From: Ancylothrix sp036704045
GTDB taxonomy: Bacteria > Cyanobacteriota > Cyanobacteriia > Cyanobacteriales > Oscillatoriaceae
Assembly: GCA_036704045.1 (NCBI GenBank)
Contig: DATNQM010000037.1
Coordinates: 186,001-250,000 of the forward strand
Length of the DNA stretch: 64,000 nt
Direction: 5' to 3'
Shown here: in pieces, positions 16,901 to 24,871 of the stretch
Layout of the letters: each line of letters opens with the position of its first letter
Position numbering within the stretch: the first letter of the stretch is position 1
Program-made: the position numbers and the translations under genes
Notes under the pieces: generated by a model
The model's input: the letters and a program-made list of their open reading frames with translations, nothing else
What the model was told of the DNA's origin: nothing
Databases searched by the model: none

Positions 16901-17941
16901 TTAAAGTAAAAAGTCGATGAATTTATCTAGTTTTTCGCTGTTTTCGGAGGCTGTTTTGTTGCCGAGTTGTCGGAGGGCTTTGACGTTTTCTGGGTTGACG
17001 TTATCGATGAGGGAAAGGGGGCTATGGTTGGGAATAACGCAGTTGATTCTGAGGTATTGTTCTGGTTTTTGGGTGGCGTCAAAGACTTGTTTAACTTGAA
17101 AGTCTACGGTTTCTGCAACGCCGGTCATTATGATGTTGATGAGGGGAACTACCCATTGAAGTTGTCCCCAATCTTGAACTTTTTGGTATTCGTAGGCTTC
17201 TTTGATGTCGCCGGTTCCGAGGGATAATACGACCATATCTTTTGCGGTGGGATTGCCGGTGCTGGGGTCGTTTAAATTGGGTTTTCTTTGTAGTTTGGTT
17301 CGGGCTTCTGCATAGGCGCAAAGGGTGGGGTTGTTGGCAAATACTCCTCCATCTATGAGGGGATAACTTTTGTTAGTCATGGAGGTAATTTTTGCTACTT
17401 CAAAAAAGGTTGGGGCGGCTGAAGTTGCTCTTGCTACTTCTCGAACAAGAAAGTTTTCTTCGGGATTTTTGATAGCATCATGTTGGGTAAAAAAGCGGGA
17501 TCTACGAGCTTGAATGTCGTAGGCTGTTATTAAGCAGGGTTTGATTAGTTGGCTAAGTTTTGTGTTTGTAAAATATTCTTTTAAGACTTTTTCGATGTTT
17601 ACGGAGTCGAATTTTTCATCAAAAATACCGTTTCCTGATGTGATTCTTTTACTGAGGGTAGTTGCGAAAATATCTTTGCCTCTATCTAGGTAAATATCGA
17701 CGGCATTTTTTGCACTAAATAAAGGACGAGTGGGATTGCTGGGATCGGGAGTTAAGTAAAGACAGGTTAAGATTCCTCCTGTACTGGTACCGGCTATTAA
17801 GTCAAAGTAATCGGCTATTTTTGCGTTTTGATTGCCGGTGCGTTGTTTAATTTTTTCTTCTAAAACTACTAAAATTTGGCCTGGTATCACTCCCCTAATT
17901 CCACCGCCGTCTATGGAAAGAATACGGGTAAAACTAGACAT
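16901..17941 (-). CDS. Patatin-like phospholipase
   Basis: 346 residues. All three patatin signatures are present: the oxyanion loop DGGGIRG (residues 11-17), the nucleophile elbow GTSTGG with Ser53, and the catalytic Asp in LIDGGVFANNP (near residue 197), forming a Ser-Asp dyad. Such enzymes hydrolyse acyl chains from membrane lipids; in bacteria some are effectors and some are housekeeping lipases. No signal peptide or membrane segment is seen, so it is probably cytosolic. It lies 122 bases downstream of mtnB on the same strand but is unrelated to methionine salvage. No nucleotide-signalling gene, as in CBASS systems, is adjacent. Confidence 0.93.
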   Translation of the reverse strand: MSSFTRILSIDGGGIRGVIPGQILVVLEEKIKQRTGNQNAKIADYFDLIAGTSTGGILTCLYLTPDPSNPTRPLFSAKNAVDIYLDRGKDIFATTLSKRITSGNGIFDEKFDSVNIEKVLKEYFTNTKLSQLIKPCLITAYDIQARRSRFFTQHDAIKNPEENFLVREVARATSAAPTFFEVAKITSMTNKSYPLIDGGVFANNPTLCAYAEARTKLQRKPNLNDPSTGNPTAKDMVVLSLGTGDIKEAYEYQKVQDWGQLQWVVPLINIIMTGVAETVDFQVKQVFDATQKPEQYLRINCVIPNHSPLSLIDNVNPENVKALRQLGNKTASENSEKLDKFIDFLL

Positions 17942-18063
17942 ATTTGCTGCTCCTGAAGTGGATTATTTATTTTGACTAATTTTAACAGACTACTTGGCAA
18001 GTTGAGAAATGAGGTTAATTTGCTTAACTCCTTTTAGAAATGGGGGGAAGGCGCTAGGAATAA

Positions 18064-18684
18064 TTAGGTAAGGTTTAGTTGGCGAGCTAGAATCATATAG
18101 CGGAAAATATACTCAATGATTTCGATATAGTTTCTAGCGCTGGTGGGAGAATTTGCCCAGACAGTAATGCCATGATTTCGGATGAGTAGGAGGGGTACTT
18201 TTGGGGGGTTTGATGAAAAGGTTTTAGTTATTTCTTTGGCGATATCGGGAACATGGAAATGGTTGTCAAAAAGTGGCATTTCTATGTGGGGGTTTTCTTC
18301 CCAAATTCCTAAGCCTTTTAACATTTCAATGGAGGGCAATTTTAGGGTGTTTTTTTCTGTGAATCGGGAGATTATATTTGCTTCGATGGAGTGAACATGA
18401 TAACAAGCTTTGGTGTCGGGAAAGCAGGTATATATTGCTTGGTGAATGCTGGTTTCTGCGGAGGGTTTTATGTCGTTGGTGGGTTGTTCTAGGATGGTTC
18501 CATCAAGGGCAATGCGAATAAAATCTTTTTCGGTTAATTCGCCTTTGTTTTTGCCGCTGGCGGTGATCCAAAAGCTATTATCATTGAGGCGGGCGGAGAG
18601 GTTGCCGGCGGTTCCTACCATCCAGTTTTTTTGATAAAAAAGGGCGGCGGCTTCGATGAGTTGTTGGCGTGGTTCTGAAGTCAT
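18064..18684 (-). CDS. mtnB: Methylthioribulose-1-phosphate dehydratase
   Basis: 206 residues of the class II aldolase fold. GTAGNLSARL (about residues 20-29), WITASGKNKGEL, the zinc site CYHVHSIEAN (His-x-His, about 99-108) and LLIRNHGITVWA (about 166-177) match MtnB. It dehydrates 5-methylthioribulose 1-phosphate to the diketo compound, the step before MtnW. It is the last gene of the minus-strand set mtnD, mtnW, mtnX, mtnB, 74 bases after mtnX. Without this context it could be confused with other class II aldolases; next to mtnW and mtnX the call is secure. Confidence 0.94.
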   Translation of the reverse strand: MTSEPRQQLIEAAALFYQKNWMVGTAGNLSARLNDNSFWITASGKNKGELTEKDFIRIALDGTILEQPTNDIKPSAETSIHQAIYTCFPDTKACYHVHSIEANIISRFTEKNTLKLPSIEMLKGLGIWEENPHIEMPLFDNHFHVPDIAKEITKTFSSNPPKVPLLLIRNHGITVWANSPTSARNYIEIIEYIFRYMILARQLNLT

Positions 18685-18758
18685 TAGGGGTGAGTAAAGT
18701 CTGGAATAAGTTTGTTTTTTTTTGGAGGTTTTATCAGTTTCAAAAAACTATATTAAAC

Positions 18759-19403
18759 TCAACTAAGTTGGTCTTTTTTGTTTAGATAATTGCGGATATC
18801 AAAAAAGTTATCCCAGGGAATATAGGGCTTTTTTCTGTCGTTTAAGTAGTGACTGAGCCGGTCGCGGGCAAATACTAATGATGCTTGCATTGCCATGTTT
18901 AAGTCGGTGACAGAATCTCCGATGGCGATTGTTTGTTGTGTGGGGTATTTTTCCATGATGGAGACTTTTGAAACTAATTCGTTTCCGGCTTCAAATTCTG
19001 ATTTGACTTGTAAATATTCGCTGCTAGTATCAACATCGACGGCGTAGATGCCTTGGGTGCGATTTTTGAGGTCGCCTAGGACGGTTTCTACCATGCCTCG
19101 TAAGCCTCCTGAAACTACGATGAAGGGGATATTTTGGCTGTCAAGATAATCTAACATTTCTACAAAGCCAGGTCTGATTTTTTTTGTGCTGGTATATTCT
19201 AAGATTTCAGGATATTTTTCTGAGGGTATTGATTCTAGTATTTGTCTAACTCCTTGTCGTAAAGTTAGGCGTAGTTCATACATTTCTGGCATGAGTTTAG
19301 CGGAGAGTTCGGGACTGAATTTTTTTAACATGGCGACAAAGGTTTCTTCGGCGGTTATGGTGCCGTCAAAGTCACAGAATATGATTTTTTTAGGATGATT
19401 CAT
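18759..19403 (-). CDS. mtnX: 2-hydroxy-3-keto-5-methylthiopentenyl-1-phosphate phosphatase
   Basis: 214 residues of the HAD-IB phosphatase family. FCDFDGTITAEE (residues about 9-20) holds the nucleophile Asp and the acid/base Asp. VVSGGLRGM supplies motif II, and IAIGDSVTDLNMA (about 167-179) motif IV with its metal-binding Asp pair. MtnX removes phosphate from the product of MtnW to give the acireductone that MtnD oxidises. The start ATG at 19403 lies 26 bases after the mtnW stop codon, so co-transcription is likely. Confidence 0.94.
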   Translation of the reverse strand: MNHPKKIIFCDFDGTITAEETFVAMLKKFSPELSAKLMPEMYELRLTLRQGVRQILESIPSEKYPEILEYTSTKKIRPGFVEMLDYLDSQNIPFIVVSGGLRGMVETVLGDLKNRTQGIYAVDVDTSSEYLQVKSEFEAGNELVSKVSIMEKYPTQQTIAIGDSVTDLNMAMQASLVFARDRLSHYLNDRKKPYIPWDNFFDIRNYLNKKDQLS

Positions 19404-19429
19404 GGGTTAATTTTTTAGTTTTTTTGTGA

Positions 19430-20590
19430 TTATTTGTTTCCCCATTTTTCGACAGCGCGACGGAGGGGGCCGGGGGGTAAGGTTTGGAGTTCAAAGGGTT
19501 GGTTTTGGTCTGCTTTTTTTAGGGCTTCAATGAAGGCTAGAACGCCGCTTGCGGGGTTGTCTGGGTGTTCCATGATGCCGGTGCCGGCGTTTAATATGAC
19601 GTCGTTTCCATAGTCTGCTAAAACTTTGGGGACGATGCCGGGATGGATGCCGGCGGATGGAACAGGAAAGACGTTTTTTTGACGTAAAGAATCGCGGATT
19701 TTTTGTTCTTCTGTTGCTTCAAAGGGTAAGTTGCCATAGTGGGCTGGATATAGTACGGCATCGGTGCCTGTGTGAGCCATAAATGTGCCTAGTACAACTG
19801 AGTAAGCGAAGCCGTGATCGGGGGCTGCACAAAGGGCTCCGGCGAGGGCTGGATGGGTGAAAATGGGGACGTTTATTTCGGGGTGTGAGGTGAGTTGTTC
19901 TAGGGCAGAAAAACCGTAGGTTAGGGTGTTAAATAGTAGGGCATTTGCTCCTTCTTGAACGAGGCGTTTTGCCATGTCTAAGGGGTTGGAGCCGGTGACG
20001 TTTGTGGCGTATAAAACTGTGCGGCCGGTTTGCTGTTTTACTTGGTCTAAAATTTGTCTACAGGCTTTTAATCTTTGGAGGGTTGGTGCTGTTTCTAGGT
20101 TCCCCATTATTTCGTCGTCTTTGATGATATCTAGTCCGGCAAAGGCGACTTCTTTTAATATTTGGGCGTGGTCTTCTGCTGTTAGTCCCAAGGCTGGTTT
20201 AAATATTGCCATTATCAGGGGACGATTATCAATTCCTAACTGTTGACGGATGCCGGTGATGCCAAGTTTAGGTTTTTTGCCGTAGTTTTCTGGTAGTCTG
20301 ACTGCGATAATTTTTGCCGGCCCTGCCATTGAGTATTTCCCAAAGATCATTGTTAATAAACTTGGGATGTCGTTTTCTATATTTGCGAGGGGAAAATGGA
20401 TGGTGGCGATGTGGTGGCCGGTGCTTAGAGTGTGAATTTTTCCAACTTCGGCAAGGTGAGATTTTAAGGTGGTTTCGCGGTGAGAAAAACGAGCATCCCA
20501 GGTGCCGGCGGTTTGACCAAGGGCGATGATTTTTGATTGCCGGTTTGGGTCTATTTCGGCGGGAAATTGGTAATCTACTTCTAGGAACAT
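19430..20590 (-). CDS. mtnW: 2,3-diketo-5-methylthiopentyl-1-phosphate enolase (RuBisCO-like protein)
   Basis: 386 residues, a form IV RuBisCO-like protein. It has the RuBisCO large-subunit architecture: an N-terminal alpha/beta domain, then a barrel with FKPALGLTAEDHA and GLDIIKDDEIMGN (the K-x-DDE segment with the metal-binding, carbamylated Lys near residue 157). LFNTLTYGF, THPALAGALC, and LYPAHYGN in place of form I loop sequences follow, then the C-terminal ILNAGTGIMEHPDNPASG. It does not fix CO2; it enolises the diketo intermediate of methionine salvage. The context between mtnD and mtnX confirms the MtnW type. A phototroph would carry this in addition to true RuBisCO. Confidence 0.95.
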   Translation of the reverse strand: MFLEVDYQFPAEIDPNRQSKIIALGQTAGTWDARFSHRETTLKSHLAEVGKIHTLSTGHHIATIHFPLANIENDIPSLLTMIFGKYSMAGPAKIIAVRLPENYGKKPKLGITGIRQQLGIDNRPLIMAIFKPALGLTAEDHAQILKEVAFAGLDIIKDDEIMGNLETAPTLQRLKACRQILDQVKQQTGRTVLYATNVTGSNPLDMAKRLVQEGANALLFNTLTYGFSALEQLTSHPEINVPIFTHPALAGALCAAPDHGFAYSVVLGTFMAHTGTDAVLYPAHYGNLPFEATEEQKIRDSLRQKNVFPVPSAGIHPGIVPKVLADYGNDVILNAGTGIMEHPDNPASGVLAFIEALKKADQNQPFELQTLPPGPLRRAVEKWGNK

Positions 20591-20732
20591 TTAACGAATT
20601 GAGGATTGAGGTTTGAGAATGCCAGTTTTTTAAAACCGGGTTTTTGAATTTAGTTTATGTTTTTTGTAGGTGATATTTTGTTGACCAATCAATTTACAAA
20701 AGGTTGTAAAGTAAGTTGGATTTTGATGTTAG

Positions 20733-21287
20733 TTAAACGCTGGTTAGTCGGGTTATCTGAATTGGGGTGCCGGTGTATTCTGGTACCCAGCCTTCTGTAC
20801 CAATGAAATATCGGACCGCTTTAATTTTGCGAGTTGATGTTAGATAAAACCAATGTTCGGTGCCGGCGGGGACGTTTATGTATTCTTCTGCTTGGACTGT
20901 TAATTCTATTTGGGAACCATCGGGACGGACAAAACCAAATACTCCTTCTCCGTCGATAATGTAGCGTACTTCATCATCAGCATGAGTGTGGCATTTGTCA
21001 AATTTTGAAAGCATTGTATCGAGGTTAGGAATGTCTGGATGGATGACAATTAAATCACGGGATTGATAGTTTTCTGTTTGTTTGAGTTCTTCAAAGTAAT
21101 GGTCAAGGGTTTGTAAAAGTTGTTCTTTTTCTTCTTCTGTGAGAGCGTTTTTTGCTAAAAGAGTTTGACTTTCGGGACTTTTGCTGACTGGCCACCGGTT
21201 TAAGCGGATTTTTAAGGGTGCTAATTCGCTAGAAATTTTTTCAATATCTGTCTGGATTGTGCCGTTTTCTAATTGAAGAATTGCCAT
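20733..21287 (-). CDS. mtnD: Acireductone dioxygenase
   Basis: 184 residues, a cupin. The metal motif KCHTHADDEVRYIIDGEGVFGF (His-x-His-x4-Glu, about residues 91-112) and the later His in VPAGTEHWFYL (about 135-145) match acireductone dioxygenase. With Fe it yields the keto-acid that becomes methionine; with Ni it gives the off-pathway product. It is the first gene of the minus-strand mtn operon, 142 bases before mtnW. An AGGAGG-type site (CCTCCT on the plus strand, 21289-21295) precedes the ATG. Confidence 0.95.
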   Translation of the reverse strand: MAILQLENGTIQTDIEKISSELAPLKIRLNRWPVSKSPESQTLLAKNALTEEEKEQLLQTLDHYFEELKQTENYQSRDLIVIHPDIPNLDTMLSKFDKCHTHADDEVRYIIDGEGVFGFVRPDGSQIELTVQAEEYINVPAGTEHWFYLTSTRKIKAVRYFIGTEGWVPEYTGTPIQITRLTSV

Positions 21288-21410
21288 AGGAGGAATATTG
21301 TTGTGTGGTTAGGATGGATTGAAAGTTTAATCCATTAATGTAGTTTATCAAATGTTGGTTAATTTTGTTGTGGTGTTTTGGCCCAGCCTGACACAACCTC
21401 TACAAGTCAA

Positions 21411-21426
21411 TGACAACTTGTTGTCA
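21411..21426. promoter_or_regulatory. Palindrome TGACAAC-TT-GTTGTCA in the mtnD / orphan divergent region
   Basis: Two perfect 7-base arms around a 2-base centre lie 124 bases upstream of mtnD and 75 bases upstream of the divergent gene at 21501. Its size and position suit a dimeric repressor operator. No known consensus is recognised. Confidence 0.4.
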
Positions 21427-21500
21427 CAATAATTTGATAGAGTAAGCTAAATTATATTCAAAAATGTAGGAAAAATTATCTAAAAGTTAATATTTTTTTA

Positions 21501-21968
21501 ATGTCTAAAACAATAAGTATTAAAAATATGCTGGCAGCTTTAAATTTTTTGAGATATATTTATGCTAAAATCCTTAATTTTTTGCATCTTATGTTTACAC
21601 ATAAAACTTTGGATAAGAATAGAACAGATCGGATGATTGTTCTTGGGGTTCATGTTTCTGGAGTAATTGATTGCGATGTGAATCCGCTTTTGATGCCTCG
21701 TAGTCTTGCTGCCAAATATTTTAATTCTATTAAAGCACGGGAGGCCATTGAAAGTTGTATTAAACAAGCAAAGGATAATCCACTTCAGCGTCATATTCCT
21801 AATAAAATTAAAGTTCAAGTCAGCACGGCTGTTGGAATGGCAATTAAATCCGGTGAAGTTGATTCTATCATGGGTTTAAAAATATTTTTAGAAGCGATAA
21901 AGAAAGAAACAAGTTGTGTCGCAATGATTGGGTTTAGTTTTAAAGATAATCAGATAATTTATCTGTAA
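21501..21968 (+). CDS. Hypothetical protein, unknown
   Basis: 155 residues with no recognised domain. An N-terminal hydrophobic/aromatic helix (about residues 10-34, LRYIYAKILNFLHLMF) may bind a membrane. A mixed alpha/beta part then has IVLGVHVSGVIDCDVNP and CVAMIGFSFKDNQIIYL. Codon use is AT-rich compared with the neighbouring mtn genes. Coding status is reasonably supported by the length and regular secondary-structure pattern. It is not linked to a pathway by its neighbours apart from sharing a divergent promoter region with mtnD. Confidence 0.6.
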   Translation: MSKTISIKNMLAALNFLRYIYAKILNFLHLMFTHKTLDKNRTDRMIVLGVHVSGVIDCDVNPLLMPRSLAAKYFNSIKAREAIESCIKQAKDNPLQRHIPNKIKVQVSTAVGMAIKSGEVDSIMGLKIFLEAIKKETSCVAMIGFSFKDNQIIYL

Positions 21969-22478
21969 ATCAGCAAAAATGGAAGTGAGGAGAAGTTTTT
22001 AAAGATAAATTATTTTCTCTGGTGTCGATGAGTTTGAGGTGGTGATTGCATCAATTTTTTATAGGGAGATATGATTGAGTAAAAGGGCTGGGCTGTCAAG
22101 TTTGGCAGGTCGTAGAAAGCAATGGCATCTTTTCTTTCTTTTAGGAGAGGAGGATTGTAGATAAACTACTTCGGGAGAGGGATGTAAAATTTTTGTTAGC
22201 TTAAATTAAGATAAAGAATTTTATAAAAATTTGTAGATAAGTTTTGGGATGGAAGTAGAGAAAGGTTTTTGTAACAATGGCTCAGACTGCTTTTGACAGT
22301 TTTTTACTGTAACGCTACATAGCTTTAAATGAGGCTCAATATCTGGTGATAGAGTATGTTAGTAAATTGATTTTTTGGGCTTGTTAAAAGGGCAAAAATC
22401 TACTCCCAAAGATAGTTAGCGACGATAGGGGTTTAACTTTAAGATAAAAATGTGATTGAAAAAAGTTGAGGAAAAAAA
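21969..22478. other. Intergenic region, nothing recognised
   Basis: 510 bases between two unknown plus-strand genes. AT-rich, with no open frame longer than about 40 codons and no clear hairpin. It presumably holds the promoter of the gene at 22479. Confidence 0.4.
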
Positions 22479-22904
22479 ATGATTGAGAAACCAGGTACTT
22501 CTAAGGCTGAAGCTAATAAAAACCCTTTGATTGATAGCCAGACTGATACGCCGCATTATGACCGAGGAATAATTCCTGCGGAAGTGGCGGCACGCGAAGA
22601 ACGGGAGGGGAAACAGTTTTTGCATACTCCTTCAAAGGAACATGATAAAGAAGCGCTAACGGATGATCAAACGAGTAGCGAAAGCATTGATACAACCAAA
22701 GGTTATACGGTTGATCAAGAAGGTTTGCTTAATAACTATGCAATTGAGCCGGAAATGTATATTAATGAACCGGGGGATTTGCGTGAAGAAAATAAACAAT
22801 TGGAAGACGAACGTCGCAAAGAATTGGCGGAGTTAAATGAAGGTGAAGATGGTAAATTGACGATGGATGCAGACCGTCGTCATAGAGGACAAGGTGTGAT
22901 TTAG
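22479..22904 (+). CDS. Hydrophilic, charged hypothetical protein
   Basis: 141 residues, almost free of hydrophobic segments and rich in E, D, K, N and R, so probably disordered (LREENKQLEDERRKELAELNEGEDGKL). No known domain, no signal peptide. The composition recalls small stress-induced hydrophilic proteins, but this is only a resemblance. GAGGAAAAAAAATG gives a good ribosome-binding site. A strong terminator follows 26 bases after the stop codon, so this is a single-gene transcript. Function unknown. Confidence 0.7.
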   Translation: MIEKPGTSKAEANKNPLIDSQTDTPHYDRGIIPAEVAAREEREGKQFLHTPSKEHDKEALTDDQTSSESIDTTKGYTVDQEGLLNNYAIEPEMYINEPGDLREENKQLEDERRKELAELNEGEDGKLTMDADRRHRGQGVI

Positions 22905-22929
22905 TTGAGTTTTTGTTAAGAGTTTATGG

Positions 22930-22965
22930 GTTGCGCGTTCTTAGGAGGGCGCAACGTTTTTTTTA
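22930..22965 (+). terminator. Intrinsic terminator
   Basis: GTTGCGC (22930-22936) pairs with GCGCAAC (22949-22955) and is followed by eight T at 22957-22964. Classic intrinsic terminator for the gene ending at 22904. Confidence 0.85.
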
Positions 22966-23011
22966 GATAAAATAGCCATGAAAGTAGAGAGCCAAACATA
23001 ACTTTTTGTTA

Positions 23012-23053
23012 ACAAAAAAAAGAAGAGGCGAAAGTCTTGCCTACTAAGACTTT
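23012..23053 (-). terminator. Intrinsic terminator of pxcA
   Basis: On the minus strand AAAGTCTT and AAGACTTT (23053-23046 and 23038-23031) form an 8-bp stem and are followed by CGCCTCTTC and a T-run. A second hairpin, GGACAC/GTGTCC, lies at 23069-23089 between it and the pxcA stop codon. Confidence 0.65.
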
Positions 23054-23099
23054 GAGGTGAATAAATGAGGACACGCCTGCTTTGTGTCCCCAGATAAAT

Positions 23100-24479
23100 T
23101 TACTCGTTCATATTGCGATAAGTGGCGACGGCGGAGGGTGAAATTCGGTTTAAGTAACGGAAAATCCAATACTTAAAGACGGTATCCAAAATCACGGGGA
23201 AGGTTGCGATAAATAAGAAGATAAATTGTCGGTTTTCAGGTAATCCTAAGTGCCGAGAAACCCCTTCTAAAATAACTTCCCAGCCGTGCGGAGAATGGAA
23301 TCCAACAAAAACATCGGTAAATAAAATGATGATAAATGCTTTGGCGCTATCGCTGAGGCCGTAAATAATATCATCCATAAAAGATTTCAGGATTTCGATT
23401 TCGCGGCGGCTGTTTAGAAGTAAGATAATTACGCCTATACCGGCCAGAAGATCGGAGAAAACATTTTTAATGGCACTAGCGCTTTCGTGGCGAAACTCCT
23501 CGGCAATTTCATCAACTTTTTCTTTTATTCTTTCTTCTTTTTCTTCGGGAGAAAGTTTAGGAATTGTACCGAGAAGGATTTGAAATTCTAGCTTTTCTTG
23601 AAAGCGTTTGATTTCGGTAAAAGCTTCTTCCTCCATATCTTTATTTAAGAAAATTTCTACTTGCTTACCTTCCCGCAAATGGTCAATAATTGGGCCAACC
23701 AAGAAAGTTTTGGTAATTTGGTGTGTGAGGAGAGGAATTAAAATCACCAGCAAAATAAACTTCATGGAGACGACAGTTTTTGTCTTTGAACTCCGAAAGT
23801 TTTTCACAACTTCTTCTTCGGCTTTTGGGTCTAATTCTCGCTTAAGCCGGTCTAGGGTTCGCAAAATTGAACGGGGAAGAAAGCTAGTTTTATCAGATAT
23901 GCTTCCTGTTCTTTTTTGAGGGGTACTTTGGCGATTAGAATCTAAACTTTGGGTTCGGCTACTGTTAAGATTTATCGCTGGGGCTGTGGTAGAAAAACCA
24001 TTAGTAGATATGGTTGTCAGCGGTGCCGTGACTGAAGGAATTTCGGTGGTTGTTAGGGGTGCCGGTTCAACATATTTGGCCAAAACTTCATCAATAAAAT
24101 TGAGTTTTTCTAAAAAAATTACGGCGTTATTTTGGTCTTTAGTAATATGGCCGTTATTAGTAATGGTGTCATTTCTAGTTTTTGATGAGGCAATTGAAGA
24201 TAATCCTAAGACTGATCGGCTCATATTAAAAGCAGATAACTTTAGGCGTGCTTGATTTAAATATTTATTCAATTCGCCTTCAAAATATACCATTACACTT
24301 TCGGTGTAATTGCCAAATTCAGCAGAAATTTTATTGCCATTAAAATGTTCATTTTCTATAGCTTTAATGGCTAAAGCTGCGTCGTAAGCTTCATCCAGAC
24401 TTCTTTCGGGAGTGTCAGAAATCCACTGCCCTGCGGCGCGGAAGTAGCTTTTGATATTTCTAAAATTTGGTGTTGTCAT
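23100..24479 (-). CDS. pxcA: Proton extrusion protein PxcA (CemA family)
   Basis: About 459 residues. The N-terminal cytosolic part has the conserved cyanobacterial segment YFRAAGQWISDTPERSLDEA (about residues 9-28), a Ser/Thr-rich linker near 160-215, then a CemA domain of about 240 residues. That domain has four membrane segments: VSMKFILLVILIPLLTHQI, a middle one (LLAGIGVIILLLN), AKAFIIILFTDVFVGFHSP and FIFLFIATFPVILDTVF. PxcA supports light-induced proton release and pH homeostasis at the plasma membrane, and is related to chloroplast CemA/Ycf10. The ATG at 24479 (MTTPNFRNIKSYF) is chosen over an upstream one at 24521. The gene has its own terminator. Confidence 0.92.
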   Translation of the reverse strand: MTTPNFRNIKSYFRAAGQWISDTPERSLDEAYDAALAIKAIENEHFNGNKISAEFGNYTESVMVYFEGELNKYLNQARLKLSAFNMSRSVLGLSSIASSKTRNDTITNNGHITKDQNNAVIFLEKLNFIDEVLAKYVEPAPLTTTEIPSVTAPLTTISTNGFSTTAPAINLNSSRTQSLDSNRQSTPQKRTGSISDKTSFLPRSILRTLDRLKRELDPKAEEEVVKNFRSSKTKTVVSMKFILLVILIPLLTHQITKTFLVGPIIDHLREGKQVEIFLNKDMEEEAFTEIKRFQEKLEFQILLGTIPKLSPEEKEERIKEKVDEIAEEFRHESASAIKNVFSDLLAGIGVIILLLNSRREIEILKSFMDDIIYGLSDSAKAFIIILFTDVFVGFHSPHGWEVILEGVSRHLGLPENRQFIFLFIATFPVILDTVFKYWIFRYLNRISPSAVATYRNMNE

Positions 24480-24871
24480 GCCGGCAGTTTGTCTGAAATT
24501 TTGTAATTGTAAATACAGCAAACATCACAAGCTTTTGATTTGTAATTGTTTTCCCTAAACTACAATTTTGAGAGAAAGCAATTGCTCAATAGCTTATACA
24601 TTTATCTAAAAACCATCTTGAAAAGTTATTTCGCTGACATACCTTTTTTTGGGAAAAGGCAGAGGCGTAGTCTCAGAGGATTTTTTAGACAAAGTATTTT
24701 ATTTTGGGTAGATGGTTATTATAGGCTTTTTTTACCGACTATGTATCCGACATGACAGGCAAATCAAAAACTCGCTAAACTCAACCTTAATGCCCGCAAA
24801 TAAGCACTTGTTATGAGTACCATAACTATAAGCCTGTTTTTAAGCATTTTGCTGTTTAAACCCTTCATTTT
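24480..24871. other. Divergent intergenic region, no gene seen
   Basis: 392 bases between pxcA (minus) and the helicase-like gene (plus). It holds a 69-codon open frame (24546-24755) without homology cues, which I reject. Promoters for both genes are expected here; none is clearly identifiable. Confidence 0.4.

Noticed and set aside
16901..17941. Patatin as part of a CBASS-type defence system
   Set aside because: No cyclic-nucleotide synthase or ubiquitin-like genes adjacent; only a generic lipase is supported.
24546..24755. 69-codon plus-strand frame in the pxcA spacer
   Set aside because: No ribosome-binding site, no conserved motif and AT-biased; most likely chance.
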